NCBI GenBank assembly: GCA_028224115.1
Contig: JAOIVP010000016.1
Span: 1-13,957 of the forward strand
Direction: 5' to 3'
DNA length: 13,957 bases
Origin: Candidatus Pelagibacter sp.
GTDB taxonomy: Bacteria > Pseudomonadota > Alphaproteobacteria > Pelagibacterales > Pelagibacteraceae
Part shown: positions 7,473 to 13,957 of the stretch, one piece after another
Layout: the number at the start of each line of letters is the position of its first letter
Numbering within the stretch: position 1 is the stretch's first letter
Made by a program: the position numbers and the translations under genes
Notes under the pieces: generated by a model
What the model saw: only the letters and a program-made list of their open reading frames with translations
Databases searched by the model: none
Told to the model about the DNA's origin: nothing

Positions 7473-8627
7473 ATGTCATCTAATTTAAAAGTTTTACAAG
7501 TCATACCAAAATTAGGTTACGGAGGAGCAGAGACCGGTTGTTACGACATTGCTCATTATTTACCTGAAAATAATTGTGGATCTTATATTGTAACTAGTGG
7601 AGGAGAACTTCTTAAATTTGTTGATAAAAGAAAAGTAAAAATAATAAAACTTCCTGTCCATAGTAAAAATCCATTAATTATATTTATTAATTTTTTAGCT
7701 TTAATTTTCATTATACTTATTAATAATATTTCAATTGTACATGCTAGAAGTAGAGCGCCAGCTTGGTCTTGTTTGATGGCAGCTAAAATTACTGGTAGAA
7801 AATTTGTTACTACCTTTCATGGGACTTATAATTTCAACAGTAAAATTAAAAAATTTTATAATTCTGTAATGGTTAGGTCTGATTTAATTATAGCAGGATC
7901 TAATTTTATTTTTTCTCACATCAAAGAAAATTATAGTAAATATCTTAATGCTAAAAAAAAACTTTTAGTTATTTTTAGAGGTATCAATATTGATTATTTT
8001 GATCCAACTACCAAATTAGATAGTGATGAAAAAAAATTATTAAAAAAATGGGAAATAGAAAAAGATAAAAAAATAATTCTTTTACCTGGAAGATTAACAG
8101 GATGGAAAGGACAAGAAGTTTTTATAGAGGCAATTAATTTAGTTAATATTGAACTTGGGTATGAAGCTTTTTATGCCGTGATACTTGGAAGTGATCAAGG
8201 GAGAGATTTATATAAAAAAAAACTTATCAGACTTACAGAGCAGTATAGATTAATTAATCAGGTAAAGTTTATTGATCATTGTAAAGATATGGCTTTAGCT
8301 TACAAAGTTTCAGATATAGTGGTGTCAGCATCAATTGAGCCAGAGGCTTTTGGAAGAGTTGCTGTTGAAGCTCAATCAATGGAAAAGCCTATAATTGCAA
8401 GTAATATTGGTGGCTCTAATGAAACAGTAATAGATGAAAAAACAGGTTTTTTATTTGAGTCTAACAATGCGAAATCATTAAGCCAAAAAATTTTAAAAAT
8501 ACTTTCTATGGATGAAGCATCATTAAGTTCAATAGGTAGAGAAGGAAGAAAAAACATAATTCAAAAATTTAATGTTGAAAAAATGTGCTTTTCTACTTAT
8601 TCAGAGTATAAAAGAATATTAAATTAA
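7473..8627 (+). CDS. GT4-type glycosyltransferase (GT-B fold), acceptor unknown
   Basis: This 384-residue retaining glycosyltransferase would transfer a sugar from a nucleotide-sugar donor, most plausibly in lipopolysaccharide or other surface-glycan synthesis. Family hallmarks are visible. An N-terminal glycine-rich loop (G15-Y-G-G-A-E20) is followed by HARSRAPAW (90-98) and T-F-H116-G in the acceptor-side domain. In the donor-side domain are P-G-R207-L-T-G-W-K212, whose Arg and Lys usually contact the donor phosphate, and the E291-x7-E299 motif in EPEAFGRVAVEAQ. A strongly hydrophobic stretch at 68-83 may aid association with the inner membrane; I do not call it a transmembrane helix. No other glycan gene adjoins it. 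Its TAA is followed at once by the thrS ATG in the same reading frame, implying one transcript and coupled translation. Donor and acceptor cannot be deduced. Confidence 0.87.
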   Translation: MSSNLKVLQVIPKLGYGGAETGCYDIAHYLPENNCGSYIVTSGGELLKFVDKRKVKIIKLPVHSKNPLIIFINFLALIFIILINNISIVHARSRAPAWSCLMAAKITGRKFVTTFHGTYNFNSKIKKFYNSVMVRSDLIIAGSNFIFSHIKENYSKYLNAKKKLLVIFRGINIDYFDPTTKLDSDEKKLLKKWEIEKDKKIILLPGRLTGWKGQEVFIEAINLVNIELGYEAFYAVILGSDQGRDLYKKKLIRLTEQYRLINQVKFIDHCKDMALAYKVSDIVVSASIEPEAFGRVAVEAQSMEKPIIASNIGGSNETVIDEKTGFLFESNNAKSLSQKILKILSMDEASLSSIGREGRKNIIQKFNVEKMCFSTYSEYKRILN

Positions 8628-10544
8628 ATGCCTATAATTACATTACCCGATGGAAATAATTTATCATTTCCAGACAAAGTTACAGGTCTAGATGTAGCTG
8701 AAAAAATTAGTAAGTCACTTGCTAAACAAGCAATGGTTATAAGTATTGATGGCGATCTAAAAGATTTAGATTTTTTAATAGAAAAAGATTGTTCAATTAA
8801 AATTTTTACATCAAAAAACCCTGAGGGCTTAGAAACTATAAGACATGATACAGCTCATATTTTAGCTATGGCTGTTCAAGAATTATTTCCTGGAACACAA
8901 GTAACTATTGGTCCAGTTATTGAAAATGGCTTTTATTATGATTTTGCCAGAAAGGAACCTTTTACTGAAGATGATTTGGAACAAATTGAAAATAAAATGA
9001 AAGAAATTGTAGATAGAAATGAAATTACAAAAAGAGAAGTTTGGGAAAGAAATAAAGCTATCTCACATTTTAAAGAAAAAGGAGAAACCTATAAAGCAGA
9101 ATTAATTGAAGCAATTCCAGAAAATGAGGATGTGTCTATTTATTTTCATGGAGATTGGCATGACTTATGTAGAGGGCCTCATCTTTCTTCAACAGGTAAA
9201 GTTGGAAAATTTTTTAAACTTACTAAAGTTTCAGGAGCCTATTGGAGAGGAGACTCTAACAATGAAATGTTGCAAAGAATATATGGAACAAGCTGGGCAA
9301 CCCAAAAAGATTTAGATGAATATTTAAAAAGAATTGAAGAAGCTGAAAAAAGAGATCATCGAAAACTTGGAAAAGAAATGGATTTATTTCATTTTAGAGA
9401 AGAAAGTCCAGGGTCTGTATTTTGGCATGAAAGAGGATGGGCTTTATTTCAAAAATTAATTAATTATATGAGAGGCAGACAGGATGCAGCAGGATATAAA
9501 GAAGTAAATACGCCAGAGATATTAGATAGACAATTGTGGGAAAAATCTGGTCATTGGGAAAAATATGGAGAAAATATGTACACATCTGAAACACCAGATG
9601 AAAAAGTATTTGCAATTAAACCCATGAATTGTCCTGGACATATTCAAGTATTTAACCAAGGTTTAAAAAGCTATAGAGATCTCCCTTTACGAATTACAGA
9701 ATTTGGAAAAGTACATCGTTATGAACCATCAGGAGCTTTGCATGGTCTATTAAGGGTGAGAGCATTTACACAGGATGACGCTCATATATTCTGTTCTGAA
9801 GATCAAATTACAAGTGAATGTTTAGAGGTTACTAATTTGATTTTGGATATCTATAAAGATTTAGGTTTTGAAAATGTAATTCTTAAATATGCTGACAGAC
9901 CAGAAGTAAGAGTTGGGGAAGATGAAGTTTGGGATAAAGCTGAAGCCTCTTTACTTGAGGCGGTTAAAGCATCAAAGTTAGAATATACTATTAATAAAGG
10001 TGAGGGTGCATTTTATGGTCCAAAAATTGAGTTTGTATTAAGAGACGCAATTGGTAGAGATTGGCAGTGTGGAACTTTACAAGTTGATTTAAACTTACCA
10101 GGAAGATTGGATGCTTCTTATGTTGATAAAGATGGAACTAAAAAAGTACCTGTTATGCTTCATCGAGCTTTATTTGGATCTTTAGAAAGATTTATAGGAA
10201 TTCTTATTGAAAACTATGCTGGAAAATTTCCTTTTTGGATCTCTCCATTACAAACAGTTGTAATACCAATATCAGAAGAATTTGATGATTATGCCATTGA
10301 AGTGTCAAAAAAAATTAAACAAGTAGGCATAAGTTCAAACGTTGATTTAAAAAAACATAATTTAAATTACAAAATAAGAGATCATTCATTAGAAAAAATA
10401 CCTCTTTTATTAATTTGTGGTAAAAAAGAAGTTGACTCTAACTCTGTAACGATTAGAAGATTGGACTCGAACAAACAAGAAAATATGGATTTAAATTTAT
10501 TCTTAAAAACTTTCTCTGCTTTAAACAAAGCATCCTCAAACTAA
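8628..10544 (+). CDS. thrS: Threonine--tRNA ligase
   Basis: ThrRS charges tRNA-Thr and clears mischarged Ser-tRNA-Thr. At 638 residues it is the full-length bacterial form. The TGS domain occupies about 1-62. The editing domain keeps H73-x3-H77 and C181-R-G-P-H185. In the class II catalytic core the zinc ligands are C335 (in MNCPGH), H386 (in DDAHIF) and H512 (in MLHRALFG), each one residue on from the E. coli numbering. Motif 2 is seen in FGKVHRYEPSGALHGLLRVR and motif 3 in GSLERFIGIL. The C-terminal anticodon-binding domain begins near 540. The start is the ATG immediately after the upstream TAA. No strong Shine-Dalgarno sequence is present (only an A-rich AAAGAA about ten bases upstream), so reinitiation from the glycosyltransferase is likely. 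The stop is followed directly by the infC GTG. Confidence 0.97.
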   Translation: MPIITLPDGNNLSFPDKVTGLDVAEKISKSLAKQAMVISIDGDLKDLDFLIEKDCSIKIFTSKNPEGLETIRHDTAHILAMAVQELFPGTQVTIGPVIENGFYYDFARKEPFTEDDLEQIENKMKEIVDRNEITKREVWERNKAISHFKEKGETYKAELIEAIPENEDVSIYFHGDWHDLCRGPHLSSTGKVGKFFKLTKVSGAYWRGDSNNEMLQRIYGTSWATQKDLDEYLKRIEEAEKRDHRKLGKEMDLFHFREESPGSVFWHERGWALFQKLINYMRGRQDAAGYKEVNTPEILDRQLWEKSGHWEKYGENMYTSETPDEKVFAIKPMNCPGHIQVFNQGLKSYRDLPLRITEFGKVHRYEPSGALHGLLRVRAFTQDDAHIFCSEDQITSECLEVTNLILDIYKDLGFENVILKYADRPEVRVGEDEVWDKAEASLLEAVKASKLEYTINKGEGAFYGPKIEFVLRDAIGRDWQCGTLQVDLNLPGRLDASYVDKDGTKKVPVMLHRALFGSLERFIGILIENYAGKFPFWISPLQTVVIPISEEFDDYAIEVSKKIKQVGISSNVDLKKHNLNYKIRDHSLEKIPLLLICGKKEVDSNSVTIRRLDSNKQENMDLNLFLKTFSALNKASSN

Positions 10545-11090
10545 GTGGCAGATTTTAAACAAAATTACTTTCAAAGAAGAACAAAAGACAGAGGTCCTAG
10601 ATCTAATAATAGAATCTCGTCTCCTGATGTACAGGTTATAGCAAGCGATGGTGAAAACCTTGGTGTGATGAATACTAATGAGGCAATTTCAATGGCAAAA
10701 AATCAAGGATTAGATTTAATAGAGATAGCTGCCAACGCAAACCCACCTGTTTGTAAAATTATGGATATGGGTAAGTTTAAATATGACGCCCAAAAGAAAG
10801 CAAATATTGCTAAGAAAAAACAAAAAATTGTTTTATTAAAAGAAATTAAAATGAGACCTGTTACAGAAACACATGATTATGATTTTAAGGTTAAAAATGC
10901 AAAAAAATTTATAGCTAAGGGAGATAAAGTAAAATTTACCGTTAGATTTAAAGGTCGTGAACTACAGCACTCTCACTTAGGAAAAGAATTGATGGATAAG
11001 ATCAAAGAAGACATGAAGGATATTGGTAAGGTAGAATTGCACCCTAAGTTTGATGGTAAGCAAATGATTATGGTAATTCAGCCTTTATAG
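10545..11090 (+). CDS. infC: Translation initiation factor IF-3, GTG start
   Basis: IF-3 binds the 30S subunit, prevents premature 50S joining and checks start-codon and initiator-tRNA pairing. The 181 residues align end to end with the family. A basic, variable tail (1-23) leads into the N-domain, with DGENLGVM (35-42) and PPVCKIMD (67-74). A lysine-rich linker (84-94) leads into the C-domain, with KEIKMRP (99-105), FTVRFKGRE (131-139) and a C-terminal QMIMV. The start is the GTG directly after the thrS stop codon. It gives a tail of about the length seen in E. coli, and the preceding in-frame codon is that stop, so nothing further upstream is possible. An in-frame ATC (codon 24) would remove the whole tail and is less likely. 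No Shine-Dalgarno sequence is seen. This differs from the AUU-type start that lets E. coli IF-3 repress its own synthesis. Confidence 0.95.
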   Translation: MADFKQNYFQRRTKDRGPRSNNRISSPDVQVIASDGENLGVMNTNEAISMAKNQGLDLIEIAANANPPVCKIMDMGKFKYDAQKKANIAKKKQKIVLLKEIKMRPVTETHDYDFKVKNAKKFIAKGDKVKFTVRFKGRELQHSHLGKELMDKIKEDMKDIGKVELHPKFDGKQMIMVIQPL

Positions 11091-11103
11091 GCCTTAATAT
11101 AGG
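11082..11103. repeat. Two tandem near-palindromic CCTT...ATAGG units at the infC 3' end
   Basis: CCTTTATAGG (11082-11091) is followed directly by CCTTAATATAGG (11092-11103). Each is bounded by CCT and AGG able to pair, and the first extends to a GCCT/AGGC 4-base stem at 11081-11092. The pair spans the infC stop codon and ends at the base before the candidate rpmI -35. It could be an operator or a small RNA hairpin. There is no T-run after it, so it is not a typical intrinsic terminator. It may be chance. Confidence 0.3.
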
Positions 11104-11132
11104 TTGTAAATTTATATCAATCTTTGTATAAC
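11104..11132 (+). promoter_or_regulatory. Candidate sigma-70-like promoter for rpmI-rplT(-pheST)
   Basis: TTGTAA (11104-11109, 4 of 6 to TTGACA) and TATAAC (11127-11132, 5 of 6 to TATAAT) are separated by exactly 17 bases. This is the best promoter match I found in the window. Transcription would start near 11138-11140, four to six bases before the rpmI ATG at 11144, giving a near-leaderless message. It lies wholly in the infC-rpmI gap and would let ribosomal-protein genes be expressed apart from thrS-infC. Confidence 0.55.
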
Positions 11133-11143
11133 ACCGCAGAATT

Positions 11144-11350
11144 ATGCCAAAACTAAAAACAAAAAGCTCAGCTAAAAAAAGATTTAAGATATCTGCAACT
11201 GGCAAAGTAATGACAGCCCAGGCTGGTAAAAGACATGGTATGATTAAAAGAACGAATTCTCAAATTAGAAAATTAAGAGGCACAACAACTATGTCAAAAC
11301 AAGATGGCAAAATTGTTAAATCATATATGCCTTACAGTTTAAGAGGTTAA
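11144..11350 (+). CDS. rpmI: 50S ribosomal protein bL35
   Basis: A 68-residue, strongly basic large-subunit protein. The opening [20 protein letters not shown] is the classic bL35 start and the protein ends SYMPYSLRG. Length is normal. The 53-base gap from infC contains a candidate promoter and no Shine-Dalgarno sequence before the ATG. It is too short for the long structured leader through which bL20 represses rpmI in E. coli or Bacillus, and I see no such structure. rplT follows after two bases, and the last codons of rpmI supply the Shine-Dalgarno sequence of rplT. Confidence 0.97.
   Translation: MPKLKTKSSAKKRFKISATGKVMTAQAGKRHGMIKRTNSQIRKLRGTTTMSKQDGKIVKSYMPYSLRG
11341..11346 (+). promoter_or_regulatory. 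Shine-Dalgarno sequence of rplT inside rpmI
   Basis: AAGAGG lies six bases before the rplT ATG at 11353, within the last rpmI codons (Arg-Gly). It is one of only two strong Shine-Dalgarno matches in the window, and it supports the rplT start and coupling to rpmI. Confidence 0.7.
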
Positions 11351-11352
11351 TA

Positions 11353-11709
11353 ATGGCAAGAGTAAAAAGAGGCGTAACTAGCAAAGCAAAACATAAAAAA
11401 GTTTTAAAAGCTGTCAAAGGCCAATGGGGCAGAAGAAAAAATACTATCAGAGTTGCAAAGCAAGCTATGGAAAAGGCAATGCAGTATGCTTACAGAGATA
11501 GAAGAAATAAAAAAAGAGATTTCAAATCTCTATGGATACAAAGAATTAATGCTGGTGTTAGAGCTGAAGGTTTGACTTATTCTAAATTTATCAATGGTCT
11601 TGGAAAATGTGGAATCACAATTGATAGAAAAATTCTAGCTGAAATTGCTTACGATAGCCCAGAGGCATTTAAAACAATTGTACAAAAAGCTCAATCAGCT
11701 TTAAATTAA
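11353..11709 (+). CDS. rplT: 50S ribosomal protein bL20
   Basis: bL20 binds 23S rRNA early in large-subunit assembly and in several bacteria represses its own operon. The 118-residue length is standard. Family landmarks are the MARVKRGV start, the [11 protein letters not shown] block (26-36), [20 protein letters not shown] (44-63) and [20 protein letters not shown] (64-83). The very basic N-terminal half is the long helix that threads into rRNA, and the C-terminal half is globular. It sits two bases after rpmI and has a good Shine-Dalgarno sequence. pheS begins 43 bases downstream with no convincing terminator between, so readthrough into pheST is likely. Confidence 0.97.
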   Translation: MARVKRGVTSKAKHKKVLKAVKGQWGRRKNTIRVAKQAMEKAMQYAYRDRRNKKRDFKSLWIQRINAGVRAEGLTYSKFINGLGKCGITIDRKILAEIAYDSPEAFKTIVQKAQSALN

Positions 11710-11752
11710 TCTTCGCTATTGTTTTTATTTCTTAACGAAATAATCTATCAAT

Positions 11753-12820
11753 ATGTCAGACATAAAAAATATTAAAAATGACTATTTGGCTAAACTTAAT
11801 AATAATTTAAGTTTAGAAGAAATTAATCAAATCAAGACAGAGTTATTTGGGAAAAATGGTTTGGTTTCTACTCAATTCAAAAATATTGGATCTATACCAG
11901 AGGCAGATAGAAAAAAATTTGCATCAGATCTAAATCAAATCAAGGATGAGTTGCAAAATTTAATTACTAACAAAATTAATGAAATTGAGTCAAAAAAAAT
12001 AAATGAAAAATTAGAAAAAGAAAAAATTGATGTAACTCTTCCTGAACGATCATTTATTAGAGGTAAAATTCATCCTGTTTCACAAACTATAGATGAAATT
12101 TCATCAATCTTTTCTGAAATAGGTTTTGGTGTTGAGGAGGGTCCAGATATTGAAAATGAATATAATAATTTTACTGCCTTAAACACTCCTGACAATCATC
12201 CAGCGAGAGATATGCATGACACATTTTATCTTGATGAAAATAAAGAAATTTTACTAAGAACTCATACATCGCCAGTTCAAATTAGAACTATGTTGAAAGA
12301 CAAGCCTCCATTTAAGATCATTGCACCTGGAAGAACTTATAGATCCGATAGTGATCAAACACATGCACCAATGTTTCATCAAGTAGAAGGATTACATATA
12401 GACAAAAATATTAACATGGGTCACTTAAAAGGTTGTTTAAATTATTTTATTAAAGAATTTTTTGAAGTTGAAAAAATTAAAATGAGATTTAGGCCAAGTC
12501 ATTTTCCATTTACTGAACCTTCAGCGGAGGTAGATATTGGTTATGAAATTAAAGATGGAAAAATAGTTATCGGAGAAGGTGACCAATGGCTTGAAATTTT
12601 AGGTTGTGGAATGGTCCATCCTAATGTTTTAAAAAATGTCAAAGTTGATCCGTCAAAGTATCAAGGGTATGCGTTTGGGATTGGGATTGATAGATTAGCA
12701 ATGCTTAAATATGGTATTAATGACTTAAGAGCTTTCTTTGATTGTGATTATAGATGGTTAAATCATTTTGGTTTTGATCCTTTGGATGTACCAACAAATT
12801 ATAGAGGTTTGAGCCGATGA
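11753..12820 (+). CDS. pheS: Phenylalanine--tRNA ligase alpha subunit
   Basis: PheS carries the class II catalytic core of the alpha2-beta2 PheRS that charges tRNA-Phe. The 355 residues begin with a lysine- and glutamate-rich coiled-coil arm (about 1-95) that contacts tRNA. The catalytic domain follows, with [11 protein letters not shown] from 130, [20 protein letters not shown], and motif 2 starting at R194 ([20 protein letters not shown]). Further on are [27 protein letters not shown], and motif 3, G309-I-G-I-D-R314 (GxGxxR). Length is normal. The start is the only reasonable ATG; no Shine-Dalgarno sequence precedes it. The stop overlaps the pheT start in an ATGA, indicating coupled synthesis of the two subunits. 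I found no phenylalanine-rich leader peptide or attenuator in the 43-base gap upstream, unlike E. coli pheST. Confidence 0.97.
   Translation: MSDIKNIKNDYLAKLNNNLSLEEINQIKTELFGKNGLVSTQFKNIGSIPEADRKKFASDLNQIKDELQNLITNKINEIESKKINEKLEKEKIDVTLPERSFIRGKIHPVSQTIDEISSIFSEIGFGVEEGPDIENEYNNFTALNTPDNHPARDMHDTFYLDENKEILLRTHTSPVQIRTMLKDKPPFKIIAPGRTYRSDSDQTHAPMFHQVEGLHIDKNINMGHLKGCLNYFIKEFFEVEKIKMRFRPSHFPFTEPSAEVDIGYEIKDGKIVIGEGDQWLEILGCGMVHPNVLKNVKVDPSKYQGYAFGIGIDRLAMLKYGINDLRAFFDCDYRWLNHFGFDPLDVPTNYRGLSR
12803..12808 (+). promoter_or_regulatory. Shine-Dalgarno sequence of pheT inside pheS
   Basis: AGAGGT lies at good distance (nine bases from its last G to the ATG at 12817) within the last pheS codons. 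With the ATGA overlap it fixes the pheT start and indicates coupling. Confidence 0.6.
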
Positions 12821-13957
12821 AAATCACATTTGATTGGTTAAAAGATCATTTAGATACAAAATTAAATGAAGAAAAACTTCTAGAACAGTTAACGAATGTT
12901 GGGCTGGAAGTTGAAGGCGTAGAAAACTTGTATGAAGGTCTTGATTTATTCAAAGTAGCAAAAATCATAAAGACTGAAAAACATCCAAATGCAGATCGAC
13001 TTAAAGTTTGTGATGTTGATGTTGGAGAAAAAGAATTAAAAAAAGTTGTATGTGGTGCAACGAATGCAAGAGAGGGATTAATTACAATATACGCTCCTCC
13101 TGGAGCGGTAGTTCCAAAAAATAAAGTAAAGTTAGTTGTTGCTAAGATTAGAGATGTTATTTCATATGGGATGCTTTGTTCTGAATCTGAATTAAATTTA
13201 TCGGATGAAAGTGATGGAATTACAGAATTATCATCAAAAAAATATGAAAAGAGTATTGGAAAAAGTTATTTTTCAAAATCAAATTCAAATCTTATAGATT
13301 TATCAATTACACCTAATAGGCCAGACTGTCTTGGTGTTAGAGGAATAGCTAGAGATCTTGCTGCATCAGGTTTTGGAAAACTAAAAAATTTAAAACAAAA
13401 AAAAATTAAGTCGAATACTAAGCAAACTTTAAAAGTAAAAATTAATAAAGAAAAAAATCAAGCATGTAATTCTTTTGGTAGCTGTTTAATTACTAATGTA
13501 AAAAATACTGAAAGTCCCAAATGGCTAAAAGATAAATTGGTTTCAATAGGGCAAAAGCCAATTTCAGCAATAGTTGATATTACTAATTATGTAATGCTTG
13601 ATATAAATCGACCGTTGCACGCTTATGATGCTGATAAAATTGAAAAAGGCATTGTAGTTAGAAATTCAAAATTGGGTGAAGAATTCATGGCTCTAGATAA
13701 TAAAAGTTATAAATTAGAAGATGGGATGTGTGTAATTAGTGATGGCAAGGGTGTATTGGGATTAGGTGGAATTATTGGAGGAACAAGATCTGGTACAGAA
13801 TTTGATACTAAAAATATTTTATTAGAGTCTGCTTATTTCGATCCCAGATCTATTAGAAGCACATCAAAAAAACTAAACTTAGATACAGATGCAAAGTTTA
13901 GATTTGAAAGAGGAATTGATCCATTATCCATTGAAGATGGTTTAAATAAAGCAGCAT
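12817..13957 (+). CDS. pheT: Phenylalanine--tRNA ligase beta subunit, C-terminus cut by window edge
   Basis: PheT pairs with PheS, binds tRNA-Phe and hydrolyses Tyr-tRNA-Phe. I translated 380 codons from the ATG at 12817 to the right edge without a stop. The start [16 protein letters not shown] is typical. The tRNA-binding B1 and B2 region follows, with [15 protein letters not shown] (56-70), [11 protein letters not shown] (77-87), GMLCSESEL (118-126) and [19 protein letters not shown] (164-182). The B3/B4 editing region includes [23 protein letters not shown] (249-271), [13 protein letters not shown] (316-328) and [10 protein letters not shown] (334-343). The B5 region starts near the cut. 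Bacterial PheT is about 800 residues, so a little over half is missing, including B5-B8. It overlaps pheS by four bases (12817-12820). Confidence 0.95.
   Translation, partial: MKITFDWLKDHLDTKLNEEKLLEQLTNVGLEVEGVENLYEGLDLFKVAKIIKTEKHPNADRLKVCDVDVGEKELKKVVCGATNAREGLITIYAPPGAVVPKNKVKLVVAKIRDVISYGMLCSESELNLSDESDGITELSSKKYEKSIGKSYFSKSNSNLIDLSITPNRPDCLGVRGIARDLAASGFGKLKNLKQKKIKSNTKQTLKVKINKEKNQACNSFGSCLITNVKNTESPKWLKDKLVSIGQKPISAIVDITNYVMLDINRPLHAYDADKIEKGIVVRNSKLGEEFMALDNKSYKLEDGMCVISDGKGVLGLGGIIGGTRSGTEFDTKNILLESAYFDPRSIRSTSKKLNLDTDAKFRFERGIDPLSIEDGLNKAA

Noticed and set aside
7674..7721. Transmembrane helix in the glycosyltransferase (residues 68-83)
   Set aside because: The segment is very hydrophobic but sits inside the N-terminal Rossmann-like domain, where core helices and strands of GT4 enzymes are often hydrophobic. 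I record it only as possible membrane association.
8372..8557. Minus-strand open frame inside the glycosyltransferase
   Set aside because: It is antisense to the conserved donor-binding domain, has no family features and no start signal.
9106..9315. Plus-strand open frame inside thrS
   Set aside because: It is a shifted-frame shadow of the conserved editing-domain coding sequence with no recognisable family and no Shine-Dalgarno sequence.
11725..11743. Hairpin TTATTTC-TTAAC-GAAATAA between rplT and pheS as a terminator or attenuator
   Set aside because: The 7-base stem has a single G-C pair and is not followed by a T-run, and there is no leader peptide. It would be too weak for termination.
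1..13957. Mobile element, CRISPR, toxin-antitoxin, defence or biosynthetic gene cluster
   Set aside because: No transposase, integrase, repeat array, paired small toxin/antitoxin genes or compositional break was found. All genes belong to familiar housekeeping families or a single hydrolase and glycosyltransferase.

Overview
The window is an ordinary but very compact stretch of core chromosome from an AT-rich bacterium (G+C roughly 30% by eye). Arginine is written almost entirely as AGA, genes abut or overlap, and most intergenic gaps are under 60 bases. Protein sequence, codon bias, extreme compactness and the gene neighbourhood (gltD-gltB; thrS-infC-rpmI-rplT-pheS-pheT) together suggest a streamlined marine alphaproteobacterium of the SAR11 / Pelagibacterales type. 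The lineage is inferred from recognition of the proteins, not from a database search.

Layout. Positions 1-562 (minus strand) hold the N-terminal 187 codons of undecaprenyl-diphosphatase (uppP), cut by the left edge. A 183-base divergent spacer leads to gltD (746-2185) and gltB (2185-6690), the small and large subunits of NADPH-dependent glutamate synthase, with stop and start overlapping by one base. An alpha/beta hydrolase on the minus strand (6687-7430) converges on gltB and overlaps its stop by four bases. A 42-base divergent spacer follows. From 7473 to the right edge everything is on the plus strand: a GT4-type glycosyltransferase, threonyl-tRNA synthetase (thrS), initiation factor IF-3 (infC), ribosomal proteins bL35 (rpmI) and bL20 (rplT), and the two subunits of phenylalanyl-tRNA synthetase (pheS, and pheT cut by the right edge).

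How the genes work together. gltD and gltB form one enzyme that makes glutamate from glutamine and 2-oxoglutarate, the second half of the GS-GOGAT ammonia-assimilation cycle. The right half is the widespread bacterial translation cluster thrS-infC-rpmI-rplT(-pheS-pheT), here headed by a glycosyltransferase. uppP recycles the lipid carrier for cell-wall and surface-glycan synthesis. The hydrolase stands alone and its substrate is unknown.

I see no mobile element, CRISPR array, tRNA, rRNA, phage gene or recognisable new multi-gene system. The points worth a second look concern gene arrangement and expression. Glycosyltransferase, thrS and infC lie in one reading frame separated only by their stop codons. 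infC starts with GTG rather than the unusual AUU-type codon used for IF-3 autoregulation in Escherichia coli. A good sigma-70-like promoter sits about 11 bases before rpmI and would give an almost leaderless ribosomal-protein mRNA. A symmetric promoter-like arrangement lies in the 42-base spacer at 7431-7472.
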